From Ciceribacter thiooxidans (GTDB lineage Bacteria; Pseudomonadota; Alphaproteobacteria; Rhizobiales; Rhizobiaceae): a DNA stretch of 64,000 bases. Each line of letters opens with the position of its first letter. The first letter of the stretch is position 1. The translations under genes were made by a program, and so were the position numbers. Below, in pieces: positions 57,407 through 64,000 of this stretch. The notes under the pieces are model-generated. The model made no database searches. It was not told the DNA's origin and saw only the letters and a list, made by a program, of their open reading frames with translations. The DNA lies in contig NZ_CP059896.1 of NCBI RefSeq assembly GCF_014126615.1, positions 2,986,501 through 3,050,500 of the forward strand. Direction: 5' to 3'.

Positions 57407-58591
57407 ATGAGCAAAAACTGGCGTCCCGCAACGCGACTGGTTCATGGAGGCACCCTTCGCTCTCAGTACGGCGAGACCTCGGAAGCGATCTTCATGACGC
57501 AGGGTTTCGTCTACGAGTCCTCCGAGGCGGCGGAAGCGCGCTTCAAGGGTGAGGACGATGGCTTCATCTACGCCCGTTACGGCAGCCCGACGAACGACAT
57601 GTTCGAGAAACGCATGTGCCTGCTGGAAGGGGCAGAGGAGGCTCGTGCCACCGCATCCGGTATGGCTGCCGTCGCTGCCGCCATCCTTTGCCAGCTGAGA
57701 GCCGGCGATCACATCGTCGCGGCCCGCGCCCTTTTCGGTTCCTGCCGCTGGGTGGTCGAGACGCTTGCCCCGAAATACGGCATCGAATGTACGCTGGTCG
57801 ACGGGCGCCATCTGGAGAACTGGGAAAAGGCGATCCGCCCGAATACCAGGGTTATGTTCCTCGAAAGCCCGACGAACCCGACGCTCGAAGTGATCGACAT
57901 CGCCGGCGTCGCCAAGCTCGCAAATCAGGTCGGCGCCAAGCTGGTGGTCGACAACGTCTTCGCCACCCCGCTCTTCCAGAAGCCGCTGGAGCTCGGCGCC
58001 CATGTCGTCGTTTATTCCGCAACCAAGCATATCGACGGCCAGGGTCGCTGCCTCGGCGGCGTGGTGCTGTCGAGCAAGGAGTGGATCGACGAGGAGTTCC
58101 AGGACTATTTCCGCCACACCGGCCCGGCCATGTCGCCGTTCAACGCATGGACTCTTCTGAAAGCTGTCGAGACACTGCCGCTGCGTGCACGCCAGCAGAC
58201 GCAGAGCGCCGCGAAGATCGCCGACTTCCTTGCCGAGCAGGGACAGGTCGCACGCGTCGTCTATCCCGGTCGCGCCGACCATCCGCAGGCGGACATCATC
58301 GCCAAACAGATGACGGGCGGCTCGACGCTGGTCGCCTTCGAACTGAAGGGCGGCAAGGCCGCCGCGTTCGCGCTGCAGAATGCGCTGAAGATCGTCGAGA
58401 TTTCGAACAACCTCGGCGACTCCAAGAGCCTGATTACCCATCCGGCGACGACCACACACAAGAACCTGACCGACGAGGCCCGCGCCGAGCTCGGCATTTC
58501 GGGTGGCACCGTGCGGCTTTCCTGCGGCATCGAGGACACCGACGACCTGCTGGAAGACTTCGCCCAGGCGCTCCGCAAGGTTCCGGCCTGA
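57407..58591 (+). CDS. metZ: O-succinylhomoserine sulfhydrylase
   Basis: This 394-residue PLP enzyme joins sulfide to O-succinylhomoserine to give homocysteine. Marks are THE start WRPATRLVHGGTLRSQYGET, FIYARYGSPTNDMFEKRM, VLFLESPTNP-like VMFLESPTNPTLEVID, and VVYSATKHIDGQGRCLGG with the PLP Lys in S-A-T-K. It ends with VRLSCGIEDTDDLLEDF. The ATG 22 bases beyond the terminator is preferred to a GTG at 57386, which would overlap the terminator. Confidence 0.95.
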   Translation: MSKNWRPATRLVHGGTLRSQYGETSEAIFMTQGFVYESSEAAEARFKGEDDGFIYARYGSPTNDMFEKRMCLLEGAEEARATASGMAAVAAAILCQLRAGDHIVAARALFGSCRWVVETLAPKYGIECTLVDGRHLENWEKAIRPNTRVMFLESPTNPTLEVIDIAGVAKLANQVGAKLVVDNVFATPLFQKPLELGAHVVVYSATKHIDGQGRCLGGVVLSSKEWIDEEFQDYFRHTGPAMSPFNAWTLLKAVETLPLRARQQTQSAAKIADFLAEQGQVARVVYPGRADHPQADIIAKQMTGGSTLVAFELKGGKAAAFALQNALKIVEISNNLGDSKSLITHPATTTHKNLTDEARAELGISGGTVRLSCGIEDTDDLLEDFAQALRKVPA

Positions 58592-58789
58592 GCCATCTTA
58601 CGCGTCCTGCTGCCCGGCGCCCCGCGCGTCGGGCATGCTCGTCAGCGCAACAGACGGCAAATCGGCTAGTCGCCGTTAGGACCAATTTTACGAAGTCGCG
58701 ACACTTTGCTTGCTCTGCACGTCCGCATTCCTTGACCCGTGCGGAGAGCTGATAGATATGGTTAGCAAGGCATAAAGAAGGTCAACCCT

Positions 58790-59182
58790 ATGTATCGAGC
58801 CCTGACGCAGGATATCGAAGTCAGTGTCGAGCCTTACTACCTCGAAGAGCAGTCCGATCCGGATGACGGACGATACGTCTGGGGATACCGGGTGGCGATC
58901 ACCAATCACTCGGACAGGTCGGTCCGCCTGGTGAACCGCTACTGGCACATTACCGACCAGAACGGCCAGGTCGACGAGGTCACCGGCCCTGGCGTTGTCG
59001 GCGAGCAGCCGCAGCTGAGGCCCGGCGACACCTACGAATACTCCTCGGGTTGCCCGCTCGACACGCCTTCAGGCGTCATGTTCGGCCATTACCAGATGGA
59101 AACCGATGAGGGCGACCGCTTCGAGGTGGCTATCCCGGCATTCTCGCTCGACGCGCCGGGCATGCTGCGCGTCCTCAACTGA
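58790..59182 (+). CDS. apaG: ApaG (DUF525) protein
   Basis: This 130-residue single-domain protein has the ApaG pattern: [60 protein letters not shown] and [20 protein letters not shown]. ApaG has a fibronectin-like fold with a pyrophosphate-binding loop; its cellular role is uncertain. The gene ends before a bidirectional-looking terminator. Confidence 0.95.
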   Translation: MYRALTQDIEVSVEPYYLEEQSDPDDGRYVWGYRVAITNHSDRSVRLVNRYWHITDQNGQVDEVTGPGVVGEQPQLRPGDTYEYSSGCPLDTPSGVMFGHYQMETDEGDRFEVAIPAFSLDAPGMLRVLN

Positions 59183-59212
59183 GGCCGGGCGGACCGAGCA
59201 GCCAACCGCAAT

Positions 59213-59244
59213 GAAAAACGGCACCGCCGGTCTGGACGGTGCCG
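59213..59244 (-). terminator. Terminator of hslO
   Basis: CGGCACCG (59219-59226) pairs with CGGTGCCG (59237-59244). On the minus strand it is followed by TTTTTC (59218-59213), so it ends hslO transcripts. It also lies downstream of apaG. Confidence 0.8.
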
Positions 59245-59253
59245 TCGTCAATT

Positions 59254-60243
59254 TCAGACTTCGCGAACCTCGGCCGCTTCATAGCGGTAGGTGGTCGAGC
59301 AGAATTCGCAGGTGACGGTGATCGCGCCGTCTTCCTGGCTCTCTTCGATCTCCTCGTCGGAAAAGCTCTTCAAGACTCCCTTTATCTTCTCCCGCGAACA
59401 ACTGCACCGGTCGAAGACCGGCTGCGGCTGGTAAACCCGCACGCCGCGCTCATGGAATAGACGGAACAGGAGGCGCTCTATGCCGATTTGGGGATCGGTC
59501 AGTTCGTCGGCGTCGACGGTGTCGACGAGCACCTGCGCTTCCGACCAGGCATCGTCCTCCGAAAAGACATACTCGCCGTCGTCACCGTCACCACCATGCA
59601 GGTCCGGCTGGCGCATCCGTTCCGGCGCCTCGGGCAAGAACTGGGCAATCAGCCCTCCAGCCCGCCAGCCGCGGCGCGGATGTCCCTCCTCGTCGCGATC
59701 GAAGAACTCGGCGACGCCGAGACGCACCCGCGTCGGAATCTGTTCCGACTGACGGAAGTAGACCCCGGCAATCTCCTCGAGCGAGGTACCGTCGAGAGGC
59801 ACGATGCCCTGGTAAGGCTGCATGAAGCTGCCCTGGTCGATGGTGAATGCAAGCACGCCTTCACCGAGCAGGGCCTCCGGTGAAGTCCTGTCTTCCTCGA
59901 CTGCCGTTTTCAGTGCATCCTCGTCGAAGCGGGCATAGGCGCGCACGTCTTCCGGCGTCGAGAAGTCGACGACCAGGAGATCCACCGGCCCGTTGCTCTT
60001 CGTCTGTACCGTAAATTTACCCTGAAATTTCAATGACGTACCGATCAGGACCGTGAGGACCATCGCCTCCGCCAGAAGGCGGGCGACGGGCGCCGGATAG
60101 TCGTGCCGCGCGAGAATGGTGTTGACCAGCGGGCCGAGCTGCACGGCCCGGCCACGCACATCGAGACCTTCCACCTGAAACGGAACAACACGGTCATCTC
60201 CGGCGAAACCGAATTCGCCGAGTTCAGTGGCCTTGTCTGCCAT
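59254..60243 (-). CDS. hslO: Hsp33 redox chaperone
   Basis: This 329-residue cytosolic chaperone becomes active upon oxidation. The N-terminal fold shows VRGRAVQLGPLVNTILARHD, KFQGKFTVQTKSNGPVDLLV and the C-terminal redox switch has CSCSREK (C-x-C) and VTCEFCSTTY (C-x-x-C), the four zinc ligands. The ATG at 60243 gives MADKATELGEFGF; the longer frame to 60288 lacks a clear ribosome site. Confidence 0.96.
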   Translation of the reverse strand: MADKATELGEFGFAGDDRVVPFQVEGLDVRGRAVQLGPLVNTILARHDYPAPVARLLAEAMVLTVLIGTSLKFQGKFTVQTKSNGPVDLLVVDFSTPEDVRAYARFDEDALKTAVEEDRTSPEALLGEGVLAFTIDQGSFMQPYQGIVPLDGTSLEEIAGVYFRQSEQIPTRVRLGVAEFFDRDEEGHPRRGWRAGGLIAQFLPEAPERMRQPDLHGGDGDDGEYVFSEDDAWSEAQVLVDTVDADELTDPQIGIERLLFRLFHERGVRVYQPQPVFDRCSCSREKIKGVLKSFSDEEIEESQEDGAITVTCEFCSTTYRYEAAEVREV

Positions 60244-60366
60244 TATTGTACTCCTTGCGCCGCAGGCGCCTGATTGCCGGGGACGCATCAGTCCCGAATT
60301 TACCGCTCACATGGGGTCCCCAGGCGAGAAGATCAAGCCGGATGCGACAGGCGCGAGCAAACCGGA

Positions 60367-61284
60367 TCAGATCGCACCAAGGCACCAGGCGAGGATCGAT
60401 TTCTGCGCGTGCAGCCGGTTCTCTGCCTCGTCGAACACGACGGACTGCGGACCGTCGATCACCTCGTCGGTGACCTCTTCGCCGCGGTGTGCGGGCAGGC
60501 AATGCATGAAGAGGGCATCCGGCTTTGCATGCGCCATCAACGCTCCGTTCACCTGGTAGGGCTGGAAGACGTTGTGCCCCCTGGCCTTGTGCTCCTGGTT
60601 CATCGAAATCCAGGTATCGGTAATGACGGCGTCAGCACCTTCCACGGCGCGCTCCGCCTCGTGGCAAAGCATGACTTCACCGCCATTGTCGCGCGCCCAG
60701 TTGAGGTACTTGTCGTCCGGCTCGGACCCGAGCGGTACGGCCATGTTCATCCGGTAGCCGAAGCGGGCGGCTCCTTCCACGAGCGAATGCAGGACATTGT
60801 TGCCGTCTCCGGTCCAGGCGAGCGTCTTGCCCTTCACCGGACCGCGATGCTCCTCGAAGGTCATGATGTCGGCCATGATCTGGCAGGGATGCGTGCTGTC
60901 GGTCAGCGCGTTGATGACGGGAACCGTCGCGTGCTCCGCCATCTCCAGGAGACGCGAATGATCGGTCGTGCGGATCATGATCGCATCCACGAAGCGCGAA
61001 AGGACCTTTGCGGTGTCGCCGATCGTTTCGGCACGGCCGAGCTGCATTTCCGTGCCGGAAAGGAAGAGGGTCTCGCCACCGAGCTGGCGCATACCGACGT
61101 CGAAAGACACACGCGTGCGGGTGGACGGCTTTTCGAAGATCATCGCAAGCATCTTGCCGGCAAGCGGCTTGTCCGCCGTTCCGGATTTGGTCGCCTGCTT
61201 CCGCACACGGGCGTCATCCATGATGGTGCGCAAATCGTGGGACGAAACGGCCGAGAGGTCGAGGAAATGCTTCGGAGATACCAT
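60367..61284 (-). CDS. argF: Ornithine carbamoyltransferase
   Basis: This 305-residue enzyme makes citrulline from ornithine and carbamoyl phosphate. Motifs: [20 protein letters not shown] (carbamoyl phosphate site), [29 protein letters not shown] and [17 protein letters not shown] (ornithine site). It is complete and of normal length. It lies 27 bases after argD, so both form an operon. Confidence 0.97.
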   Translation of the reverse strand: MVSPKHFLDLSAVSSHDLRTIMDDARVRKQATKSGTADKPLAGKMLAMIFEKPSTRTRVSFDVGMRQLGGETLFLSGTEMQLGRAETIGDTAKVLSRFVDAIMIRTTDHSRLLEMAEHATVPVINALTDSTHPCQIMADIMTFEEHRGPVKGKTLAWTGDGNNVLHSLVEGAARFGYRMNMAVPLGSEPDDKYLNWARDNGGEVMLCHEAERAVEGADAVITDTWISMNQEHKARGHNVFQPYQVNGALMAHAKPDALFMHCLPAHRGEEVTDEVIDGPQSVVFDEAENRLHAQKSILAWCLGAI

Positions 61285-61311
61285 GGGAAAACCTGTCTGA
61301 ATTTCTGCTGC

Positions 61312-62517
61312 TTAGGCTTGTGCCGCCTGCTTTTCGTGGGCGCCGTGCACCCGTTCGGCCGCGCGCTCGATCCGCGAAAGCCCCTCGCGCGCTTCTTCCG
61401 CTGTCGTGATCAGCGGCGGCAGCAGGCGAATGACATTGTCGCCAGCCGGAACGCTGAGAATGTGCTCGTCCCGCATGGCCTGCAGCAGTTCTGCGTTCGG
61501 TACCTTCGCCTTGATGCCGAGCATCAGGCCCTCGCCACGGATATCCTCGATGACGTCGGGGAAGCGGTCGTGAAGCGCTGCGAGCCCCTGCCGGAAGACC
61601 AGCGCCACATCTCGCACGTGCTCCAGAAAACCATCTGCAAGAACAACGTCGAGCACGGCGTTGCCGACGGCCATCGCCAACGGATTGCCGCCGTAGGTCG
61701 AGCCGTGCGTTCCGGCTTTCATGCCGGACGCAGCCTCCGCCGTGGCAAGACAGGCACCCAGAGGAAAGCCGCCACCGATACCCTTGGCGACGGCCATGAT
61801 ATCGGGCGTGATGCCGGCCCATTCATGGGCGAAGAGCTTGCCTGTGCGCCCGACGCCCGACTGGACTTCGTCGAGGATCAGGAGAAGCCCCTTTTCGTCG
61901 CAGATCTGGCGAAGCGCCCGCAGGAACTCATTGGACGCCGTACGAATGCCGCCTTCACCCTGCACCGGCTCGATGAGGATTGCAGCCGTATTATCGGTGA
62001 TCGCCGCCTTCACCGCCTCGATATCGCCGAACGGCACCTGGTCGAAGCCCGGTGCCTTGGGTCCGAAACCTTCAAGGTACTTCGCCTGCCCTCCCGCAGC
62101 GATCGTCGCCAGCGTGCGGCCATGGAAGGCACCCTCGAAGGTAATGATGTGGAACTTCTCCGGGTGCCCCTTCGAGAAATGATAGCGGCGCGCGGTCTTG
62201 ATCGCGCATTCCAGCGCCTCGGCGCCCGAATTGGTGAAGAACACCTTGTCGGCGAAGGTCGCGTTCGTCAGCCGTTCACCCAGAGTCTCCTGGCCCGGCA
62301 CCTCATAGAGGTTCGACAGGTGCCAGACCTTTCCGGCCTGCGCCTTCAGGGCCTCGACGAGATGCGGATGCGCATGACCGAGCGCATTCACTGCAACACC
62401 GGCCGCGAAATCGAGATATCGCTCACCATTCTCCGCAATCAGCCAAACCCCTTCGCCGCGCTCGAAACGCAAAGGCGCGCGCAGGTAGGTTTCGTAAAGC
62501 GGCGTGGCTTCAGCCAT
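61312..62517 (-). CDS. argD: Acetylornithine aminotransferase
   Basis: This 401-residue PLP transaminase acts in arginine synthesis, and possibly in lysine synthesis as well. Motifs: [58 protein letters not shown] and [14 protein letters not shown] with the PLP Lys. The ATG at 62517 starts [14 protein letters not shown]; the ORF upstream to 62562 lacks similarity. Confidence 0.96.
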   Translation of the reverse strand: MAEATPLYETYLRAPLRFERGEGVWLIAENGERYLDFAAGVAVNALGHAHPHLVEALKAQAGKVWHLSNLYEVPGQETLGERLTNATFADKVFFTNSGAEALECAIKTARRYHFSKGHPEKFHIITFEGAFHGRTLATIAAGGQAKYLEGFGPKAPGFDQVPFGDIEAVKAAITDNTAAILIEPVQGEGGIRTASNEFLRALRQICDEKGLLLILDEVQSGVGRTGKLFAHEWAGITPDIMAVAKGIGGGFPLGACLATAEAASGMKAGTHGSTYGGNPLAMAVGNAVLDVVLADGFLEHVRDVALVFRQGLAALHDRFPDVIEDIRGEGLMLGIKAKVPNAELLQAMRDEHILSVPAGDNVIRLLPPLITTAEEAREGLSRIERAAERVHGAHEKQAAQA

Positions 62518-62594
62518 GGCGGAACAGCTCCTTCGCAACCGATAGATGTCAAGAACGATCATCCGATTTCCCGGAGAAAAATCCCCGAAAAAAT

Positions 62595-62617
62595 CAAAAA
62601 TGCCGCCTTTCGGCGGC
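62595..62617 (-). terminator. Terminator-like hairpin in the argD leader
   Basis: GCCGCC (62602-62607) pairs with GGCGGC (62612-62617) around a 4-base loop; on the minus strand TTTTT follows (62600-62596). As no minus-strand gene lies upstream, the hairpin falls about 80 bases before the argD start and may act as an attenuator. Confidence 0.45.
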
Positions 62618-62757
62618 GGCTGGCACTATCGGCATTTCCCGTTGCGCTGTCAACAAAACTGCGACAGGCAAAGGTTTTTTGTCACGCCGGGACGACTTTC
62701 ACAGCTTTGATTTTTTGCGCCAACGCCAACCAGCAAGTTGGGGAAAACTTGAAAATC

Positions 62758-62906
62758 GATTCCCGTTGATTCGTCCGACTCTTGTCACGGAGTCAGCGCC
62801 ACACTAGGTTAAATTTACATTAAAAGATTGCATGCGGCAGAAATAGTCACCGAAAGTATCGAGGAAGTTTTGTTTCGGATTCGTTCGAAGCAACGGTGAC
62901 GGATTC
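62758..62906 (+). promoter_or_regulatory. Cluster of GANTC (CcrM) sites upstream of gcrA
   Basis: GANTC pentamers at 62758, 62768, 62777, 62790, 62878 and 62902. Six in 149 bases is about ten times the random rate of one in 256. CcrM methylation at GANTC is the cell-cycle mark of alphaproteobacteria and GcrA acts on methylated promoters. Confidence 0.75.
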
Positions 62907-62939
62907 TGCCATCAAAATCGCGACGGCGGAGATAATGGC

Positions 62940-63464
62940 ATGAATTGGACAGATGAGCGCGTCGAAAAACTGAAAAGGCTTTGGGCTGAAGGCCTGAGCG
63001 CAAGCCAGATCGCCGCGCAACTCGGCGGAGTCAGCAGGAATGCCGTGATCGGCAAGGTCCACCGTCTGAACCTGCCGGGACGCGCAAAGTCCGGCGGCGG
63101 CACGGCACCGGCGCGTACGCCGAAACGCCCGGCACCGACCCCTCGTCCGTCGGGCTTTGCTGCACGCGTTCCCACCCGTGCAAACGCCCGGCCGGCAGGC
63201 GGCGCCATACTGAAGGAAGAGGGCCAGATCGGTCTCATCCAAGAGGTCCGCGCCGTAACCTCCTCCAACGTCGTGATTCCGATTTCCCGCCGCCTCGGCC
63301 TGACGGAACTCACGGAGCGTACCTGCAAGTGGCCGATCGGCGATCCGATGAGCGACGAGTTCCACTTCTGCGGCTGCGAGTCTCTCGATTCCTCACCCTA
63401 TTGCAGCTATCACGCGAAGCTCGCCTACCAGCCGGTTTCCGAGCGTCGCAAGGCGGAACGGTAA
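62940..63464 (+). CDS. gcrA: GcrA cell cycle regulator
   Basis: This 174-residue alphaproteobacterial regulator starts MNWTDERVEKLKRLWAEGLS, with an HTH at SASQIAAQLGGVSRNAVIGK, the classic GcrA N-terminus. A proline/alanine-rich linker follows, then a C-terminal zinc-like part (RTCKWPIGDP, FHFCGCESLDSSPYCSYHAK). GcrA binds sigma-70 RNA polymerase and activates promoters with methylated GANTC. Confidence 0.97.
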   Translation: MNWTDERVEKLKRLWAEGLSASQIAAQLGGVSRNAVIGKVHRLNLPGRAKSGGGTAPARTPKRPAPTPRPSGFAARVPTRANARPAGGAILKEEGQIGLIQEVRAVTSSNVVIPISRRLGLTELTERTCKWPIGDPMSDEFHFCGCESLDSSPYCSYHAKLAYQPVSERRKAER

Positions 63465-63486
63465 GCTTTCGCCGACACAGCAGAGA

Positions 63487-63513
63487 AAACGGGCCCCGCG
63501 GGCCCGTTTTTTT
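63487..63513. terminator. Terminator between gcrA and phoB (bidirectional)
   Basis: AACGGGCCC (63488-63496) pairs with GGGCCCGTT (63500-63508), followed by T residues to 63513 on the plus strand; the minus side has AAAACG preceded by A residues, so it may serve both convergent genes. Confidence 0.82.
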
Positions 63514-63533
63514 ATACATGAGACGACAGGACC

Positions 63534-64000
63534 TCAGGCCTCCATCGAGTAGCCTGCCCCGCGCACGGTGCGGATGACGTCCTGCATGTTGGAAAAGTTG
63601 AGCGCCTTGCGCAGGCGTCCGACATGGACATCGACGGTGCGTTCGTCGACATAGATGTCGTGCCCCCATACGCCGTCCAGAAGCTGCGATCGGGAGAAGA
63701 CGCGGCCGGGCGACGACATCAGGAACTCCAGCAACCGGAATTCGGTCGGGCCGAGGCGAACCTCGCGGCTCTTGCGATGAACGCGGTGCGTCTCCCGGTC
63801 AAGCTCGATGTCGCCGCAGCGAAGGACACTCGAGAGCACCTCGGGACGCGCGCGCCGCAGCATCGCCTTGACGCGCGCCATCAGTTCCGGCGTGGAAAAC
63901 GGCTTGACGACGTAGTCATCAGCCCCCGTGGCGAGACCGCGCACCCGCTCGCTCTCCTCGCCGCGCGCCGTCAGCATGATGACCGGCAGGCGTTCGGTTT
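63534..64000 (-). CDS. phoB: Phosphate regulon response regulator PhoB, partial (5' end outside the window)
   Basis: The C-terminal 155 or so residues are present. The receiver end shows ERLPVIMLTARGEE and ADDYVVKPFSTPELMARVKA; the OmpR-type winged helix carries LGPTEFRLLEFLMSSPGRVF, WGHDIYVDERTVDVHVGRLR and RTVRGAGYSMEA. These match PhoB closely. It controls phosphate-starvation genes; upstream neighbours are not visible. Confidence 0.9.
   Translation of the reverse strand, partial: TERLPVIMLTARGEESERVRGLATGADDYVVKPFSTPELMARVKAMLRRARPEVLSSVLRCGDIELDRETHRVHRKSREVRLGPTEFRLLEFLMSSPGRVFSRSQLLDGVWGHDIYVDERTVDVHVGRLRKALNFSNMQDVIRTVRGAGYSMEA

Larger units (their letters stand above)
62518..62939. 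other. argD-gcrA intergenic region
   Basis: The 422-base divergent gap has no gene. It holds the argD leader hairpin (62595-62617) and six GANTC sites (62758-62906) near gcrA, and AT-rich stretches around 62800-62830 suitable for promoters. Confidence 0.75.

Noticed and set aside
58612..58634. Hairpin after metZ as a terminator
   Set aside because: The GCCCG/CGGGC stem is only five pairs with a 13-base loop and has no T run.
60274..62769. 831-codon open frame on the plus strand
   Set aside because: It is antisense to hslO 5' end, argF and argD, which are clear enzymes; composition is Arg/His-rich shadow sequence.

Overview
This 64 kb window is GC-rich alphaproteobacterial chromosome, most likely Rhizobiaceae (Sinorhizobium/Ensifer- or Rhizobium-like). 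The pointers are a GcrA cell-cycle regulator with a cluster of GANTC sites upstream, a SAM-II riboswitch ahead of metZ, the local set dcd-like / metZ / apaG / hslO / argF / argD / gcrA / phoB, and a class 2 pyrD next to a DUF952 gene. The genus is inference. A prophage of about 44.8 kb interrupts the chromosome.

Chromosome, left (1-10338): MATE efflux protein, pyrD, DUF952 protein, a small exported coiled-coil protein, a NarL/FixJ-type response regulator, an S24 LexA-like regulator broken by a one-base shift in a C run, an SNase-fold membrane protein, a TerB-like protein, a family 3 solute-binding protein, a cellulose-synthase-like glycosyltransferase and an MFS transporter.

Prophage (10339-55156): it is bounded by a 49-bp perfect direct repeat (10339-10387 and 55108-55156). 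The repeat is the 3' part of a tRNA-Gly(CCC) gene, which is intact at the right end. Late genes run leftward from about 35.1 kb to 10.5 kb: HNH nuclease, TerS, TerL, portal, ClpP-like protease, HK97 capsid, connector and neck proteins, tail tube, a tail assembly chaperone with a probable -1 frameshift product, tape measure, GTA-like distal tail genes, a 1389-residue tail-tip protein, further tail or fibre proteins, a GH19 endolysin, a small membrane protein and an overlapping spanin pair. This is an HK97-type siphovirus. Early genes also run leftward (43.8-35.3 kb), tightly coupled by ATGA/TGATG overlaps: CII-like regulator, small HTH proteins, adenine DNA methyltransferase, MmcB-like nuclease, a sliding clamp, HD phosphohydrolase, a C5-methyltransferase-like protein, a winged-helix replication protein and a NusG-like protein that precedes the late genes.

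Control centre (45.0-46.5 kb): a Cro-like gene (-) and a CI/S24 repressor (+) diverge. Four operator-like sites of the form AATAGG-N6-CCTATT lie in pairs, two between cro and cI and two over the promoter of a rightward operon. That operon (46.6-55.1 kb) carries many small genes, a second sliding clamp, two RHH proteins, a Lar-like zinc protein and the tyrosine integrase. A cassette of two translationally coupled genes on the opposite strand (47264-47949), encoding a 45-residue proline-rich protein and a two-TM SLATT-like protein, sits inside it and is the best candidate for an undescribed defence or exclusion module. An exported protein directly behind cI, probably starting at CTG, is a candidate lysogeny-expressed factor.

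Chromosome, right (55110-64000): tRNA-Gly, a voltage-gated channel-like protein, dCTP deaminase, SAM-II riboswitch with terminator and metZ, apaG, hslO, argF, argD, gcrA, and a partial phoB running off the end.
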